Shown here: positions 40,830-49,874 of the stretch, piece after piece
Layout of the letters: the number at the start of each line of letters is the position of its first letter
Numbering within the stretch: the first letter of the stretch is position 1
NCBI GenBank assembly: GCA_012511955.1
Contig: JAAZFC010000003.1
Location: forward strand, 1-64,000
Source: Fibrobacter sp.
GTDB taxonomy: Bacteria; Fibrobacterota; Fibrobacteria; Fibrobacterales; Fibrobacteraceae
DNA: 64,000 nucleotides
Direction of reading: 5' to 3'
Notes under the pieces: generated by a model
The model's input: the letters and a program-made list of their open reading frames with translations, nothing else
Told to the model about the DNA's origin: nothing
The model's database searches: none
Made by a program: the position numbers and the translations under genes

Positions 40830-40903
40830 TACAGATGCCAGGATTTGAACCTGGAATCTTCTGGTTCGTAGCCAGATGCCTTATCCAGTTTGGCCACATC
40901 TGC
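40830..40903 (-). tRNA. tRNA-Arg, anticodon ACG
   Basis: A 74-nt cloverleaf on the minus strand. Acceptor arm GCAGATG / CATCTGT (first pair G-U), D-arm GCC / GGC, anticodon arm TCTGG / CCAGA with loop CTACGAA, giving anticodon ACG, variable loop of 5 nt, T-arm CCAGG / CCTGG with loop TTCAAAT, discriminator A. CCA is not encoded. The A34 must be made to inosine by TadA to read CGU, CGC and CGA. Confidence 0.96.
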
Positions 40904-40946
40904 ATTTAATGAAACAAATTTAACATAAGAAAGCATTTTTGCAAGC

Positions 40947-41798
40947 CTAATCATTGTCAGTTGTGATTATTTTTAGTTTTAATACATAAGGAGATGGACT
41001 TTGGTCACTATTTTTAGCGTATTTCACTCCTAAATAATATTTTTGTGGCACATTTACATCAGAATTGCCGTAAAATGCTCTATTAGCATCCACAGACACA
41101 CTTAAAAGCTTATCGTCCTCAATGCTTCCGTCAAAAATTTCTTTTTTATCATTTATTGGACCTTCAAAAGAAATTTTAAGATCATTTTGTGGACTAGACA
41201 ATTCTACCCATACACTATCTTGTACTTTAAGTATTATGGAATACCAGTCATAAAAATCGTCATCTTGCATACGATTAGCAGTTAAAAGCCCCGCTACAAC
41301 TACACTATCTGAAAGCTTTGTACCATCAAAATACCCAGCACTATCAGCTAAGACATCGGCCTGAGAGCGGCTATTGTTGTTTAGTGGATTATCGTCATCA
41401 TCTATATCAAAATCAGAATCCAATATAGGCATTGTCCTAAAACTCAGCTTTAATTCGTCTTTTTGAAGTTCTCCATCTTTACTTTCTAAATCCTTAAAGG
41501 TTATGGAATAGTTAGTATCTGCTAGTAACTGGGTTATACCTGCAATTCTCTTATCACTCACAATAAAAAACTGCTCTTTTTGCTCAATTATTTTAATGGG
41601 TAAGTTTGATTTATAATTTTCTTCTTTGACCTCCACTACCTTTCCCTTAAAAGGAATTTCTAAAGTATCAAAAGGAGAAACTAACCCCACGGAGCTTTTT
41701 TTAAGCTCTGGAGCATCTTTTTCTGGCATAGGACCACAAGAACTGAGTAAAAAACCATGAAAAAACAACAAAAAAGTTAAAACAATAATTCTATTCAT
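40947..41798 (-). CDS. Lipoprotein with Ig-like and PPC-like domains
   Basis: 283 residues. Lipoprotein signal MNRIIVLTFLLFF with LLSSC near position 21. An N-terminal Ig-like strand pattern (SPFDTLEIPFKGKVVEVKEE, YSITFKDLESKDGELQ) is followed by an acidic DSDFDIDDDDNPLNNN linker and a C-terminal beta domain with DDDFYDWYSIILKVQDSVWV, similar to bacterial pre-peptidase C-terminal (PPC) domains. It is probably an outer-membrane or periplasmic surface lipoprotein. The DIDDDDNP segment looks like a calcium-binding loop. It precedes tRNA-Arg and is divergent from PBP1A. Confidence 0.7.
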   Translation of the reverse strand: MNRIIVLTFLLFFHGFLLSSCGPMPEKDAPELKKSSVGLVSPFDTLEIPFKGKVVEVKEENYKSNLPIKIIEQKEQFFIVSDKRIAGITQLLADTNYSITFKDLESKDGELQKDELKLSFRTMPILDSDFDIDDDDNPLNNNSRSQADVLADSAGYFDGTKLSDSVVVAGLLTANRMQDDDFYDWYSIILKVQDSVWVELSSPQNDLKISFEGPINDKKEIFDGSIEDDKLLSVSVDANRAFYGNSDVNVPQKYYLGVKYAKNSDQSPSPYVLKLKIITTDND

Positions 41799-41898
41799 AA
41801 TATTGGCCTATTATTTTTATAATTCCGTTCATATAATTTACATTTATTACTTAACAATAGTTTAGCAACTTATAGATATAGGTTTCAAGCACAATATT

Positions 41899-44142
41899 AT
41901 GAAAGATAAAATCATTTCTGCCATAAAGCCAAACCGCTCCCGCGTTATTTGGACTGTTATATTATCATTTCCCATAATTCTTATTATCACAGCCATCATA
42001 ACCACGGTTTATTATATGGGGCCCACCTTACCTTCATTGGCGCAATTAGAAGACATAGACCCTAAATTAATTACCAAAATTTATGATAAAGATTCTAATT
42101 TAGTACATGAATTCTATGTGGAAAAAAGGATTTGGACTTCCTATGACTCCATACCCTTAGCTACCAAACAAGCAGTTATGGCCATAGAAGACCGTACTTT
42201 TTTTAAACACTGGGGTTTTAATGTTTGGGCCATACCTAGCGCTGTTTTAGAGTCACTGAGCTCTGGCAAAAGGTTGCGCGGCGCATCTACTCTTACTCAA
42301 CAATTAGCTAAGCTCTTGTTTCTTACACCAGAACGATCTATTATTAGAAAGATTAAAGAAGCTTTAACAGCTGTTCGCATTGAACAAACCTACACCAAAG
42401 AAGAAATTTTAGAGTTTTATTTAAACCAAGTTTATTTAGGTGGGGGAACTTATGGTTTCCAAGCTGCAGCGCAAATGTATTTTGGACGACCTTTGTCTGA
42501 ACTAAACATTCCCGAAACAGCAACCTTAGCAGGGATGCTACAGCGCCCTGAAGGTTACAGGCCTGATAGACATCCCCAAGCGTCCTTGGATCGTAGAAAC
42601 ACTGTTTTATACGCCATGCGTGATGCTGGTTATATCACCAACGAAAACTATCAAACATATATTAAACAACCTTTACAAACCGCTGAGCGTTCAGAAGACG
42701 GCCCTCCTGGTCCCTATTACATCGAGGAAGTGCGCAAGTATTTAGAGCGCAAATATGGCGAAAGTAGCCTTTATGCCGATGGCGTATCTGTTTATACCAC
42801 TCTTGATAGTGAAATTCAACGGTTTGCCGACTCTGTGGTGCAAATTCACCTAAAACGCATAAGAAACAAACTTAAATATCGACATACTTATATGCTGGCA
42901 TTAAACCAAAAGTATAAGATGTCTGTGGATAGTGTAGTGGTGCATTTTGATTCCATATATAGTGAATTTGAAAAAGATTATTTGTCTAAAGACACTAGCA
43001 GTATTGATTCTTTGCGCACTTTCCCAGACTCTACCAGATACAGACCAGCGCAAATCGCCATGGTGCTAATAGAAAATGACCAAGGGGCTATAAGAGCTTT
43101 AGTAGGTGGAAGTAACTTTAATTTAACCAAATTTAATCGCGCCACTCAATCTTTTAGACAACCTGGTTCAGCTTTTAAGCCTTTTGTTTATGCCACAGCC
43201 ATGGATAATGGCGCTAGTCCTTGTGATTCAGTAAATGATCAGCCCATTACCATTCCCGATCCCGAAGATAGCACCAAATTTTGGCGACCTTCTAACTATG
43301 AAAGAAAGTTTGAAGGTTTTATGACTTATAGACGAGCTTTGGCTTTATCTAAAAACTTACCTGCCATCCAAATCGGCATGCAATATGGTCTATCCAATGT
43401 TGTTAGCTATTCTAGAAAATTTGGTTTAACAGCTCCTCTAAGCCCAGTTCCATCATTAGCCATAGGTTCCATAGGAGCGACTTTAATGGAGATGACCAGT
43501 GCTTTTACAGTGTTTCCTAACATGGGAACACGCATTGAACCTTATATGGTAGAATCAGTTATTGGTCGTAATGGCGATGTTTTTGAAAGAAATATGAAAG
43601 TTGAACATGAAGTTATAAAAAGGTCTTCTGCATATTTAATGGTAAGCATGCTCCAATTGGTAAACACTGGTGGTACTGCGGCTCGCATTTATGCTTCTGG
43701 TTTCACCCATCCTTCAGGGGGAAAAACAGGCACAACCAATGATTATACTGATGCATGGTACATAGGTTTCACAAAGCAATATACCATGGGTGTTTGGGTG
43801 GGTACTGATGCTAATATGCCCATGGGCCCAGGGCATACTGGTGGTCAAGACGCTATGCCATATTGGTTAGATGTTATGACTGAATTACACAAAGACAAGC
43901 CCAAACTTTCATTTCAAGTGCCTCCTGGAGTAACCTCAAGACCTATATGTAATCATACCGGAAAAGTAGCAGGAGAATTTTGTTCACCCACCACTTCATG
44001 TTTATTTAGTAGCATAGATGTGCCTGATGAAGTTTGCGATGGCAATCACTTGCAAAACAAAAACATTACAAGAGATGCTTCTCTTTTTGGAAACTCCTCA
44101 AATCAGGGTTCTTCTAAACCTAAAACTAGAAGGCTGTTTTGA
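41899..44142 (+). CDS. mrcA: Class A penicillin-binding protein 1A
   Basis: 747 residues. One N-terminal membrane helix (about 19-40). The GT51 glycosyltransferase (about 60-240) has AIEDRTFFKHWGFNVWAIPS, GASTLTQQLAKLLFL and YLNQVYLGGGTYGFQAAAQM. The transpeptidase (about 370-690) has the SxxK motif in RQPGSAFKPFVYATAMD, the SxN motif in LALSKNLPAIQ and KTG in SGGKTGTTNDYTDAWYIG. It polymerises and crosslinks peptidoglycan. The C-terminal tail of 60 residues has paired cysteines (PICNHTGKVAGEFC, TTSCLFSSIDVPDEVC), which may form disulfides. No Shine-Dalgarno is obvious. The gene ends 2 nt from the convergent FecR gene. Confidence 0.94.
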   Translation: MKDKIISAIKPNRSRVIWTVILSFPIILIITAIITTVYYMGPTLPSLAQLEDIDPKLITKIYDKDSNLVHEFYVEKRIWTSYDSIPLATKQAVMAIEDRTFFKHWGFNVWAIPSAVLESLSSGKRLRGASTLTQQLAKLLFLTPERSIIRKIKEALTAVRIEQTYTKEEILEFYLNQVYLGGGTYGFQAAAQMYFGRPLSELNIPETATLAGMLQRPEGYRPDRHPQASLDRRNTVLYAMRDAGYITNENYQTYIKQPLQTAERSEDGPPGPYYIEEVRKYLERKYGESSLYADGVSVYTTLDSEIQRFADSVVQIHLKRIRNKLKYRHTYMLALNQKYKMSVDSVVVHFDSIYSEFEKDYLSKDTSSIDSLRTFPDSTRYRPAQIAMVLIENDQGAIRALVGGSNFNLTKFNRATQSFRQPGSAFKPFVYATAMDNGASPCDSVNDQPITIPDPEDSTKFWRPSNYERKFEGFMTYRRALALSKNLPAIQIGMQYGLSNVVSYSRKFGLTAPLSPVPSLAIGSIGATLMEMTSAFTVFPNMGTRIEPYMVESVIGRNGDVFERNMKVEHEVIKRSSAYLMVSMLQLVNTGGTAARIYASGFTHPSGGKTGTTNDYTDAWYIGFTKQYTMGVWVGTDANMPMGPGHTGGQDAMPYWLDVMTELHKDKPKLSFQVPPGVTSRPICNHTGKVAGEFCSPTTSCLFSSIDVPDEVCDGNHLQNKNITRDASLFGNSSNQGSSKPKTRRLF

Positions 44143-44144
44143 GT

Positions 44145-44822
44145 CTATCTTTTTATTTTTTTGTCGCGTTGCTGGTTAAATAAATACCATGCATCGTGGC
44201 TTTCTTCTTTATCATCCACATCGCTAGTAGCATATTTACCATCACTTTGAATATTTATTTGCGTTCCTGGTTTTAGCCTAATCCAAGTATCCACGCTTAC
44301 TTCATAAGGGCCAGGAATTTGTGCAGGAGGACCCCACGAACTAGTGGTTTCTTGGGTTTTGCGAATACTTGTTGTGTCACTTGGCCCTACATCAACTAAA
44401 CCAGAGTATAAGGCCACTGTGGAGCTTTGGTCTGCCCCTGACTCCACCCTAAACACAGTACCTCGTACCGCCGCTGTTGCCACTGGAGTATTTACTACAA
44501 AATTATTTTTGGTCATTTTTTTAACATTAGCCCAAACTTTTCCTTTTTGCATTTTGACACTAGAAGCAACTTCACTTCCATCAAGAGTTACCAAGCTATT
44601 TTCAGCGATTCTAAGTACAGTACCGTGATTATATGTAATTTCTAAAATTGACTCTTGCTCAGTCTTAATCAAACAGCCTGATTTTATTTTTTGACTAACC
44701 CGTATGGGTCTTTCTCGCTTTTTACTAATCTGATAAACATTGCCGGTAACAAAGGTTGCTTTTCCTAAATCAGCCCCAAAAGTTAATGTTGCCACAAACA
44801 AAATCAATCTAAGCATTTCCAC
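44145..44822 (-). CDS. Exported FecR-domain protein
   Basis: 225 residues with a signal peptide (MEMLRLILFVATLTFG). The FecR domain (about 40-135) contains GCLIKTEQESILEITYNHGT, VLRIAENSLVTLDG and VVNTPVATAAVRGTVFRVES, the most conserved FecR motif. There is no TonB receptor or ECF sigma gene nearby, so it belongs to the stand-alone periplasmic FecR proteins, whose role is unknown. It is last in the long operon, 30 nt after pilT. Confidence 0.82.
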   Translation of the reverse strand: MEMLRLILFVATLTFGADLGKATFVTGNVYQISKKRERPIRVSQKIKSGCLIKTEQESILEITYNHGTVLRIAENSLVTLDGSEVASSVKMQKGKVWANVKKMTKNNFVVNTPVATAAVRGTVFRVESGADQSSTVALYSGLVDVGPSDTTSIRKTQETTSSWGPPAQIPGPYEVSVDTWIRLKPGTQINIQSDGKYATSDVDDKEESHDAWYLFNQQRDKKIKR

Positions 44823-44852
44823 TCCTTTTTACTCTTTAAGCTTACAAAACCA

Positions 44853-45950
44853 TTACATCCATGATCTATCTGATGTACCCTCAATGCCACGAATTTTCAA
44901 ATCCAAATCGTCGGGGTTGGTAGCCGCTTGATAAGCTACATCATATTCTATAATACCATCATTGTATAAAGATAAAATAGATTGATCAAAAGTTTGGCTA
45001 CCATATTGTTTATGCCCATCCGCGATAGCCCCAAGAATTTCAGAACCTTTATCACGATCTAATATATACTCCCTAATTGCAGCTGTATTTATCATTACTT
45101 CTGCCGCAGGCACTCTCCCTTTGCCATCTTTGGTCCCTAACAAGCGCATAGAAATAATGCCCACTAAACAATCAGCCAGCATTATCCGCACTTCTTCGTG
45201 TTGATGGGGAGGATACATTGATAAAATTCTAGTTATAGTTTCAGTGGCATTAGTAGTGTGAATAGTTGCAAAAACCATGTGCCCTGTATCTGCTGCAGTT
45301 AAAGCAATTTGCATGGTTTCTAAATCGCGGATTTCCCCCACTAGCAACACATCTGGATCTTGTCGTAGCGATGCACGCAAAGCTTCTGAATAACTAAAAG
45401 TGTCCACTCCTATTTCTCGTTGTGTAACTATGGATTTTTTGTCTCGATGCAAAAACTCTATGGGATCCTCAATGGTTATTATATGACTACTAGTATGCTG
45501 ATTAATATGGTCAACCATAGCTGCCAAACAAGTTGACTTTCCAGAACCAGTGGTTCCTGTAACCAATATCAAGCCCCGCTCTTTCATAGAAATATCTAAG
45601 ATGACTTCGGGCAAATGCAGTTCTGAAAATGGAGGTATAGTTGCCTTAATATGCCTTATCACCAAACCTACGGTCCCTCTTTGCCTAAACACATTAATAC
45701 GAAAGCGCCCCATATTTCGAGCACCAATGGCAAAGTCTATTTCTTTCTTTTCTTCGAATCTGCTGCGCTGCTCCCTATTCATAATATCACTTAGAAATCC
45801 ATCCATCATTTCTTGATCAGTTCTTGTGTCTATGAGTTTATGTAATTTTCCATTAATGCGGAAAGCAGGGCTTATACCCACTTTTATATGCAAATCAGAA
45901 GCCCCGCGCTTCACCATCTCTCTAAGCAGCATTTCTATTTTTAAAGACAT
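44853..45950 (-). CDS. pilT: Type IV pilus retraction ATPase PilT-like
   Basis: 365 residues. N-terminal PAS-like/N1D domain with LLREMVKRGASDLHIKVGIS. RecA-like part: Walker A LILVTGTTGSGKSTCLAAM, Asp box TIEDPIEFLHRDKKSIVTQ, Walker B LRQDPDVLLVGEIRDLETM and His box DTGHMVFATIHTTNA. The AIRE retraction motif is altered; a related AIREYILDRDKGS is present. Such hexamers drive pilus retraction or, as PilU-like forms, assist it. A PilM/PilN-like pair at the window end supports a pilus system. It follows the acidic TPR gene by 7 nt. Confidence 0.92.
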   Translation of the reverse strand: MSLKIEMLLREMVKRGASDLHIKVGISPAFRINGKLHKLIDTRTDQEMMDGFLSDIMNREQRSRFEEKKEIDFAIGARNMGRFRINVFRQRGTVGLVIRHIKATIPPFSELHLPEVILDISMKERGLILVTGTTGSGKSTCLAAMVDHINQHTSSHIITIEDPIEFLHRDKKSIVTQREIGVDTFSYSEALRASLRQDPDVLLVGEIRDLETMQIALTAADTGHMVFATIHTTNATETITRILSMYPPHQHEEVRIMLADCLVGIISMRLLGTKDGKGRVPAAEVMINTAAIREYILDRDKGSEILGAIADGHKQYGSQTFDQSILSLYNDGIIEYDVAYQAATNPDDLDLKIRGIEGTSDRSWM

Positions 45951-45957
45951 AAATTAC

Positions 45958-47364
45958 CTAAGCGTTTTCGTCTCCCTCAGCAATTATTTTGCGAATTTCT
46001 TCAGCGCGCGCAACAGTTGCTTCATTTTCAGGTTCCAAACTAATCAACTCATCGTACATTTGCAATGCTTCACTATATAAGCCTTGATTAAAATATATCT
46101 CAGCTAAGGTTTGGGTAGCTCCTTGGAACTCTCCTGTTTCTTCATCTGCTAACGCTAGCATCACATCTTCGGTAGTTTCAGGTTTTTTTTCATCATCTGG
46201 GCCAAATGCTCCTAGCTCATCATCTGGGCCAAATAATTCATCGAAAGCTGTGCTGACATCATCACTTAAATCGCTATCGCTTTCTACTGCATCGCTTTCT
46301 AAGGCAAGCTCTGGCGCTGCAACGCTTGATTCTTCAGGCGCTATTGCTAAGTCACCAGCAAGTTCCAAAGATAAATCAGAACTTGCTTCATCTTCTAAAC
46401 TCAAATCACCAAGTTCTTCGCTAGAATCAGTAATCTCCTCTGCATCTTCCTCTGCTATATCTGAAACACTTTCTGTGCTTAAATCAGACATGACTTCACT
46501 GGATTCTAGCTCATCATCTGAACCAAATAGTTCATCAAAAGAACTACTTAAATCACCATCATCTGCAAACGGTGAGGCTTCTAAAGCTACTTCAGAATCG
46601 GTAAAACCTAATCCTTCAATGTCCATTTCACCGCCGACACCAGTATCTAAGACTAAATCCGTAGAATCATCTAAAGACAAACTTGAATCATCATCGCTAG
46701 CTTCAAATAAGTTATCAAAAGCAGAACTAAGTTTTTCACTAGTTATATCTGTTAAAGCAGCATCATCTTCACCATCTTCAGTAAATGAGTCCATACTTTC
46801 TTTTAAGGCGGATTCTAAACTTTTTTGCAAATCTGTTGCTGACAATTCATCGTCTAAATCATCGTCATCTTCAATAAATACTTTATCCAAAGATGCAAAC
46901 AAAGCTTCTTGTTCATCTTCAGAAATTAATCCTAAACCACCCGCTCCTAAATCAACACTAGAATCTGAGTCTGCAGCATCGAGCAGATTAGAATCAACTT
47001 GCGCGCCCAATATATCTAGTTCGTTTAGTTGGCCTCCATAAAAATTAGCCTGTTGCTTATCGCCTTTTTTAATAAAAAGTTCATAAAGCCATTTCATGGC
47101 CATTTGATGCATGGGATCTACATTTAAGATTTTTTCTAAATGTTCAATGGCTAAATCAACTTCATCCTTTTGTTTCAATGCTTTAGCATAAATTATTAAG
47201 CCTGGTACATAAGTTTGCCATATACTTAAACCTTTTTCTAAAATTTCTAAGGCCAAATCAAGCTCATCAGTTTCCAATAAGTAGTCGGCATAACGAGCAA
47301 ACGCCTTAGAGCTTTTTTTAGATTCTACCTTTTTTCTTAGCTTAGTAATTTCTGATACTAACAT
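45958..47364 (-). CDS. TPR protein with long acidic repeat region
   Basis: 468 residues. TPR units at both ends: LALEILEKGLSIWQTYVPGL and VDLAIEHLEKILNVDPMHQM near the start, and AEIYFNQGLYSEALQMYDEL at the end. The 270 residues between are very rich in Asp, Glu and Ser. A short motif recurs there: AFDNLFEASDDDSS, SFDELFGSDDELESS and AFDELFGPDDELGAFG. No membrane segment. Acidic linkers with FDxLF motifs could dock partners. It is next to pilT, so a role in pilus or gliding function is possible; it could also be related to FimV-like proteins, which share the C-terminal TPR and acidic stretch. Confidence 0.72.
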   Translation of the reverse strand: MLVSEITKLRKKVESKKSSKAFARYADYLLETDELDLALEILEKGLSIWQTYVPGLIIYAKALKQKDEVDLAIEHLEKILNVDPMHQMAMKWLYELFIKKGDKQQANFYGGQLNELDILGAQVDSNLLDAADSDSSVDLGAGGLGLISEDEQEALFASLDKVFIEDDDDLDDELSATDLQKSLESALKESMDSFTEDGEDDAALTDITSEKLSSAFDNLFEASDDDSSLSLDDSTDLVLDTGVGGEMDIEGLGFTDSEVALEASPFADDGDLSSSFDELFGSDDELESSEVMSDLSTESVSDIAEEDAEEITDSSEELGDLSLEDEASSDLSLELAGDLAIAPEESSVAAPELALESDAVESDSDLSDDVSTAFDELFGPDDELGAFGPDDEKKPETTEDVMLALADEETGEFQGATQTLAEIYFNQGLYSEALQMYDELISLEPENEATVARAEEIRKIIAEGDENA

Positions 47365-47616
47365 TTACACCTCCGGTGTAATAGACTCATACACCAACAA
47401 TACAGGAATACCTTCAATTACAGGATAAAATCGTAAACCATCTTCTGTTACCAACGCATTTTTTAAAGTATTGGCTATTTTTTCTCCAGTCTTGTTAACA
47501 AGTGCGCCCAACTCTATCTTTTTATTTAGCAAAACTAATTCTTCTTCATTTGCAAACCTTAACGGTTGTTTATCTAAAGGGCAACATAGCATTTCCAATA
47601 ACTTTTCATCAATCAC
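47365..47616 (-). CDS. Trm112-like (UPF0434/YcaR) small zinc-binding-type protein
   Basis: 83 residues: LLEMLCCPLDKQPLRF at the start and GLRFYPVIEGIPVLLVYE at the end are the family landmarks. The first cysteine pair is kept, whereas the second pair of typical Trm112 is absent. Such proteins partner methyltransferases. In this window it sits between a GT2 fusion gene and the TPR gene. The start is a GTG at 47616 with GAGGA 8 nt upstream. Confidence 0.85.
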   Translation of the reverse strand: MIDEKLLEMLCCPLDKQPLRFANEEELVLLNKKIELGALVNKTGEKIANTLKNALVTEDGLRFYPVIEGIPVLLVYESITPEV

Positions 47617-47628
47617 TTTTACAATTCC

Positions 47629-49161
47629 TCACTTTAAAAATGACAAATCCACCAAGGCAAAAGTTTGGGTTTGGGGAAACCCTATAACTAGATTAGGTTT
47701 CATTTTGCGCAACTTTTCAAATTGAGCAGGTAATTCTTCGTACCGACCAGCAGAATCTGCCACCACTAACAATTCTTTACACCCTGTGCGATTGTAAATA
47801 TCTTCTAAATTGGAGCTGTTTCCTAAATAGTGTTCTCTTATATCATCCACAGGTTCAATGGAACTGACACAACCTAACACATCTCTTTCAGGTATTAAAT
47901 TTTCTCTAGTAAACCACTTCGCTATTCCTTTATGATTTCCTAAAATCACACTGCGCTGACGAGCGCCTGTAAAAACAGCTTTAAAATAGCTAACCCATCG
48001 CCATATTTTACGCCAAGACCATAAAAACAAAATACCACAAGTGGCTACTATTCCTGCACTTAAACCATAGCCTGATGCAAATCCCGTCATAAAAGTTAAA
48101 ATAATTAATAAAAGTCCCCAAAACCTAGAAAACTTAAATAAAGAAGAGTTTTTTGCGAAATAATCGCCACTTAGAGCAAATAATGCTATAACTGTGATAG
48201 TAGAACCTGCAAATACTGGTAAAAAATCAGCTTCTTTGACATGAGCAAAGCCCAAAGATAATGCTGCCATCACCAAAGCATCAGCTACTACCTTCCACCA
48301 AGAGGGTATTAATCGAGAAAAAACTCCCAATAAGGCGGCAAACATAACACCTATGCTAATTATCCAAAGAGGCACAGGTTTAAATTTTTTATGCTTACTC
48401 GCAAAGATCATCATGGCTTGATAAAAGTTAAAATAAGAACCAAACCTCCTAGTTTTTGAACTTTGCCCTTTAAAGTGAATAAGTGTCGTACCTGGGAAAT
48501 AATAATTTTTGTACCCAGCTTCTTGCACTCTGTAACAGATATCTAAATCTTCGCCGTAGAGGAAAAAATCTTCATCAAAGCCATTAACTCCATCATATAC
48601 TTTTTTGCGAATGCAAAAAAACGACCCCGAAACCGCATCTACTTCAGCCTCCACATCTGGGTCTAAATAAGTTAAATTATAGGCGCCAAACCTTTTGCTA
48701 TTAGGAAACAAATTAGCCAACCCAAGCGTTTTATAAATAGCTGTCATGGGCGAAGGAAAACTACGCCTACATGCCCATTGCAAAGTGCCGTCACCGTTTA
48801 AAATTTTACCTCCCACCACTCCCGCCTCAGGTTTTTCACTGATATATTCGAGCAAGAGGTCAAAAGTATCTAAAGAAACTATGGTGTCGGGATTTACAAA
48901 GAACAAAAATTCATGCTTTGCTTTTTGGGCTGCTAAATTACATGCTTTGCCAAAACCATGATTTTTATCAGACTCCATCCATAGAACATCTGAATAAGAT
49001 GTTTTTAAATCGTTTCCCAAAGGCATAGGAGAATTATTATCATAGACTATTATCTGGTGCTCACGATTTTGTAAAGATCTTTTAATAGAGTACAAGCAAG
49101 TGGGTAAATAGTCCCCTGAATTATATGATATTATTATAACAGAACAGGGAGCTATACTCAT
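47629..49161 (-). CDS. GT2 glycosyltransferase fused to membrane helices and a WbaP-type Rossmann domain
   Basis: 510 residues. The GT-A domain (about 1-260) is of rhamnosyltransferase type: PCSVIIISYNSGDYLPTCLY, ENHGFGKACNLAAQ-like (DKNHGFGKACNLAAQKA), FLFFVNPDTIVSLDTFD and DEDFFLYGEDLDICYRVQEA. Four or so membrane helices follow (about 265-390). The C-terminal 110 residues (RQRSVILGNHKGIAKWF, DVLGCVSSIEPVDDI, NRTGCKELLVVADSAGRY) match the layout of the CoA_binding_3 domain of polyprenyl glycosylphosphotransferases, but no transferase domain follows. It is one of three consecutive GT2 genes. Confidence 0.8.
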   Translation of the reverse strand: MSIAPCSVIIISYNSGDYLPTCLYSIKRSLQNREHQIIVYDNNSPMPLGNDLKTSYSDVLWMESDKNHGFGKACNLAAQKAKHEFLFFVNPDTIVSLDTFDLLLEYISEKPEAGVVGGKILNGDGTLQWACRRSFPSPMTAIYKTLGLANLFPNSKRFGAYNLTYLDPDVEAEVDAVSGSFFCIRKKVYDGVNGFDEDFFLYGEDLDICYRVQEAGYKNYYFPGTTLIHFKGQSSKTRRFGSYFNFYQAMMIFASKHKKFKPVPLWIISIGVMFAALLGVFSRLIPSWWKVVADALVMAALSLGFAHVKEADFLPVFAGSTITVIALFALSGDYFAKNSSLFKFSRFWGLLLIILTFMTGFASGYGLSAGIVATCGILFLWSWRKIWRWVSYFKAVFTGARQRSVILGNHKGIAKWFTRENLIPERDVLGCVSSIEPVDDIREHYLGNSSNLEDIYNRTGCKELLVVADSAGRYEELPAQFEKLRKMKPNLVIGFPQTQTFALVDLSFLK

Positions 49162-49874
49162 TAGTGACCTCTTATACGCAAACGCAGCACTAAAAATAAC
49201 GCTTCAGAAATAATACCCCCACTCATTTTAGAAGTACCACGAGTTCTATCTGTAAAAACAATGGGTATTTCAGCCAAACGCAAACCTTTTTTCCAAATAG
49301 AAAAATTAACTTCTATCTGAAAACAGTAACCATCGCTGCGTAAGGTACTAAGGTCTAAAGTCTCTAAGGCTTCTCGACGAAAGCACTTAAACCCCCCAGT
49401 GGCATCGGCCAATGGTATACGAGTAACAATTCTCGTGTATAAATTTGCACCATAACTCAGCAGCAAGCGTTTCCAATCCCAATTTACTACACTTATGCGG
49501 CCTTCTAAATAGCGACTTCCCACCACCAAATCAGCATTTTCAGCTTTTTCTAAAAAACGAAGCAAATCATTGGGATTATGGGAAAAGTCAGCATCCATTT
49601 CAAAAACTCGCTGATAATCTTTTTCCAGTGCCCATTTAAATCCCGCTACATAAGCCGTCCCCAAGCCTTGTTTACCTGGCCTTTTTAATAAATGAACACG
49701 AGGCTCATGGCTGATTAAATCTTCCACAATTTCTGCAGTTCCATCTGGAGAATTATCATCTACCACCAGAACTTCTAAGCAATTATGTTGCTTTAGAACT
49801 TGAGGAATAATCAAAGCAATATTTTCTTTTTCATTATAAGTTGGGATAATCACTAAACTTTTTGGATAAGGCAT
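49161..49874 (-). CDS. GT2, dolichol/polyprenol-phosphate mannosyltransferase-like
   Basis: 237 residues: KSLVIIPTYNEKENIALIIP, EVLVVDDNSPDGTAEIVEDL, FEMDADFSHNPNDLLRFLE, DLVVGSRYLEGRISVVNW and GGFKCFRREALETLDL, then IPIVFTDRTRGTSKMSGGII. These are the DPM1 signatures. The product is the soluble form without C-terminal membrane helices. It would load a sugar on polyprenyl phosphate, which the DUF2723 protein two genes upstream could use as donor on the outer face of the inner membrane. GAGGA precedes the ATG. Confidence 0.9.
   Translation of the reverse strand: MPYPKSLVIIPTYNEKENIALIIPQVLKQHNCLEVLVVDDNSPDGTAEIVEDLISHEPRVHLLKRPGKQGLGTAYVAGFKWALEKDYQRVFEMDADFSHNPNDLLRFLEKAENADLVVGSRYLEGRISVVNWDWKRLLLSYGANLYTRIVTRIPLADATGGFKCFRREALETLDLSTLRSDGYCFQIEVNFSIWKKGLRLAEIPIVFTDRTRGTSKMSGGIISEALFLVLRLRIRGH

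Noticed and set aside
46190-46240. Direct DNA repeat as part of a CRISPR or mobile repeat
   Set aside because: It encodes repeated protein motifs (FGPDDEL) inside a coding region; no spacers or array are present anywhere in the window.
46250-47041. 263-codon open frame on the + strand, Ser/Lys-rich
   Set aside because: It is antisense to the acidic repeat region of the TPR gene; its composition is the complement of Asp/Glu/Ser codons and it has no ribosome binding site.
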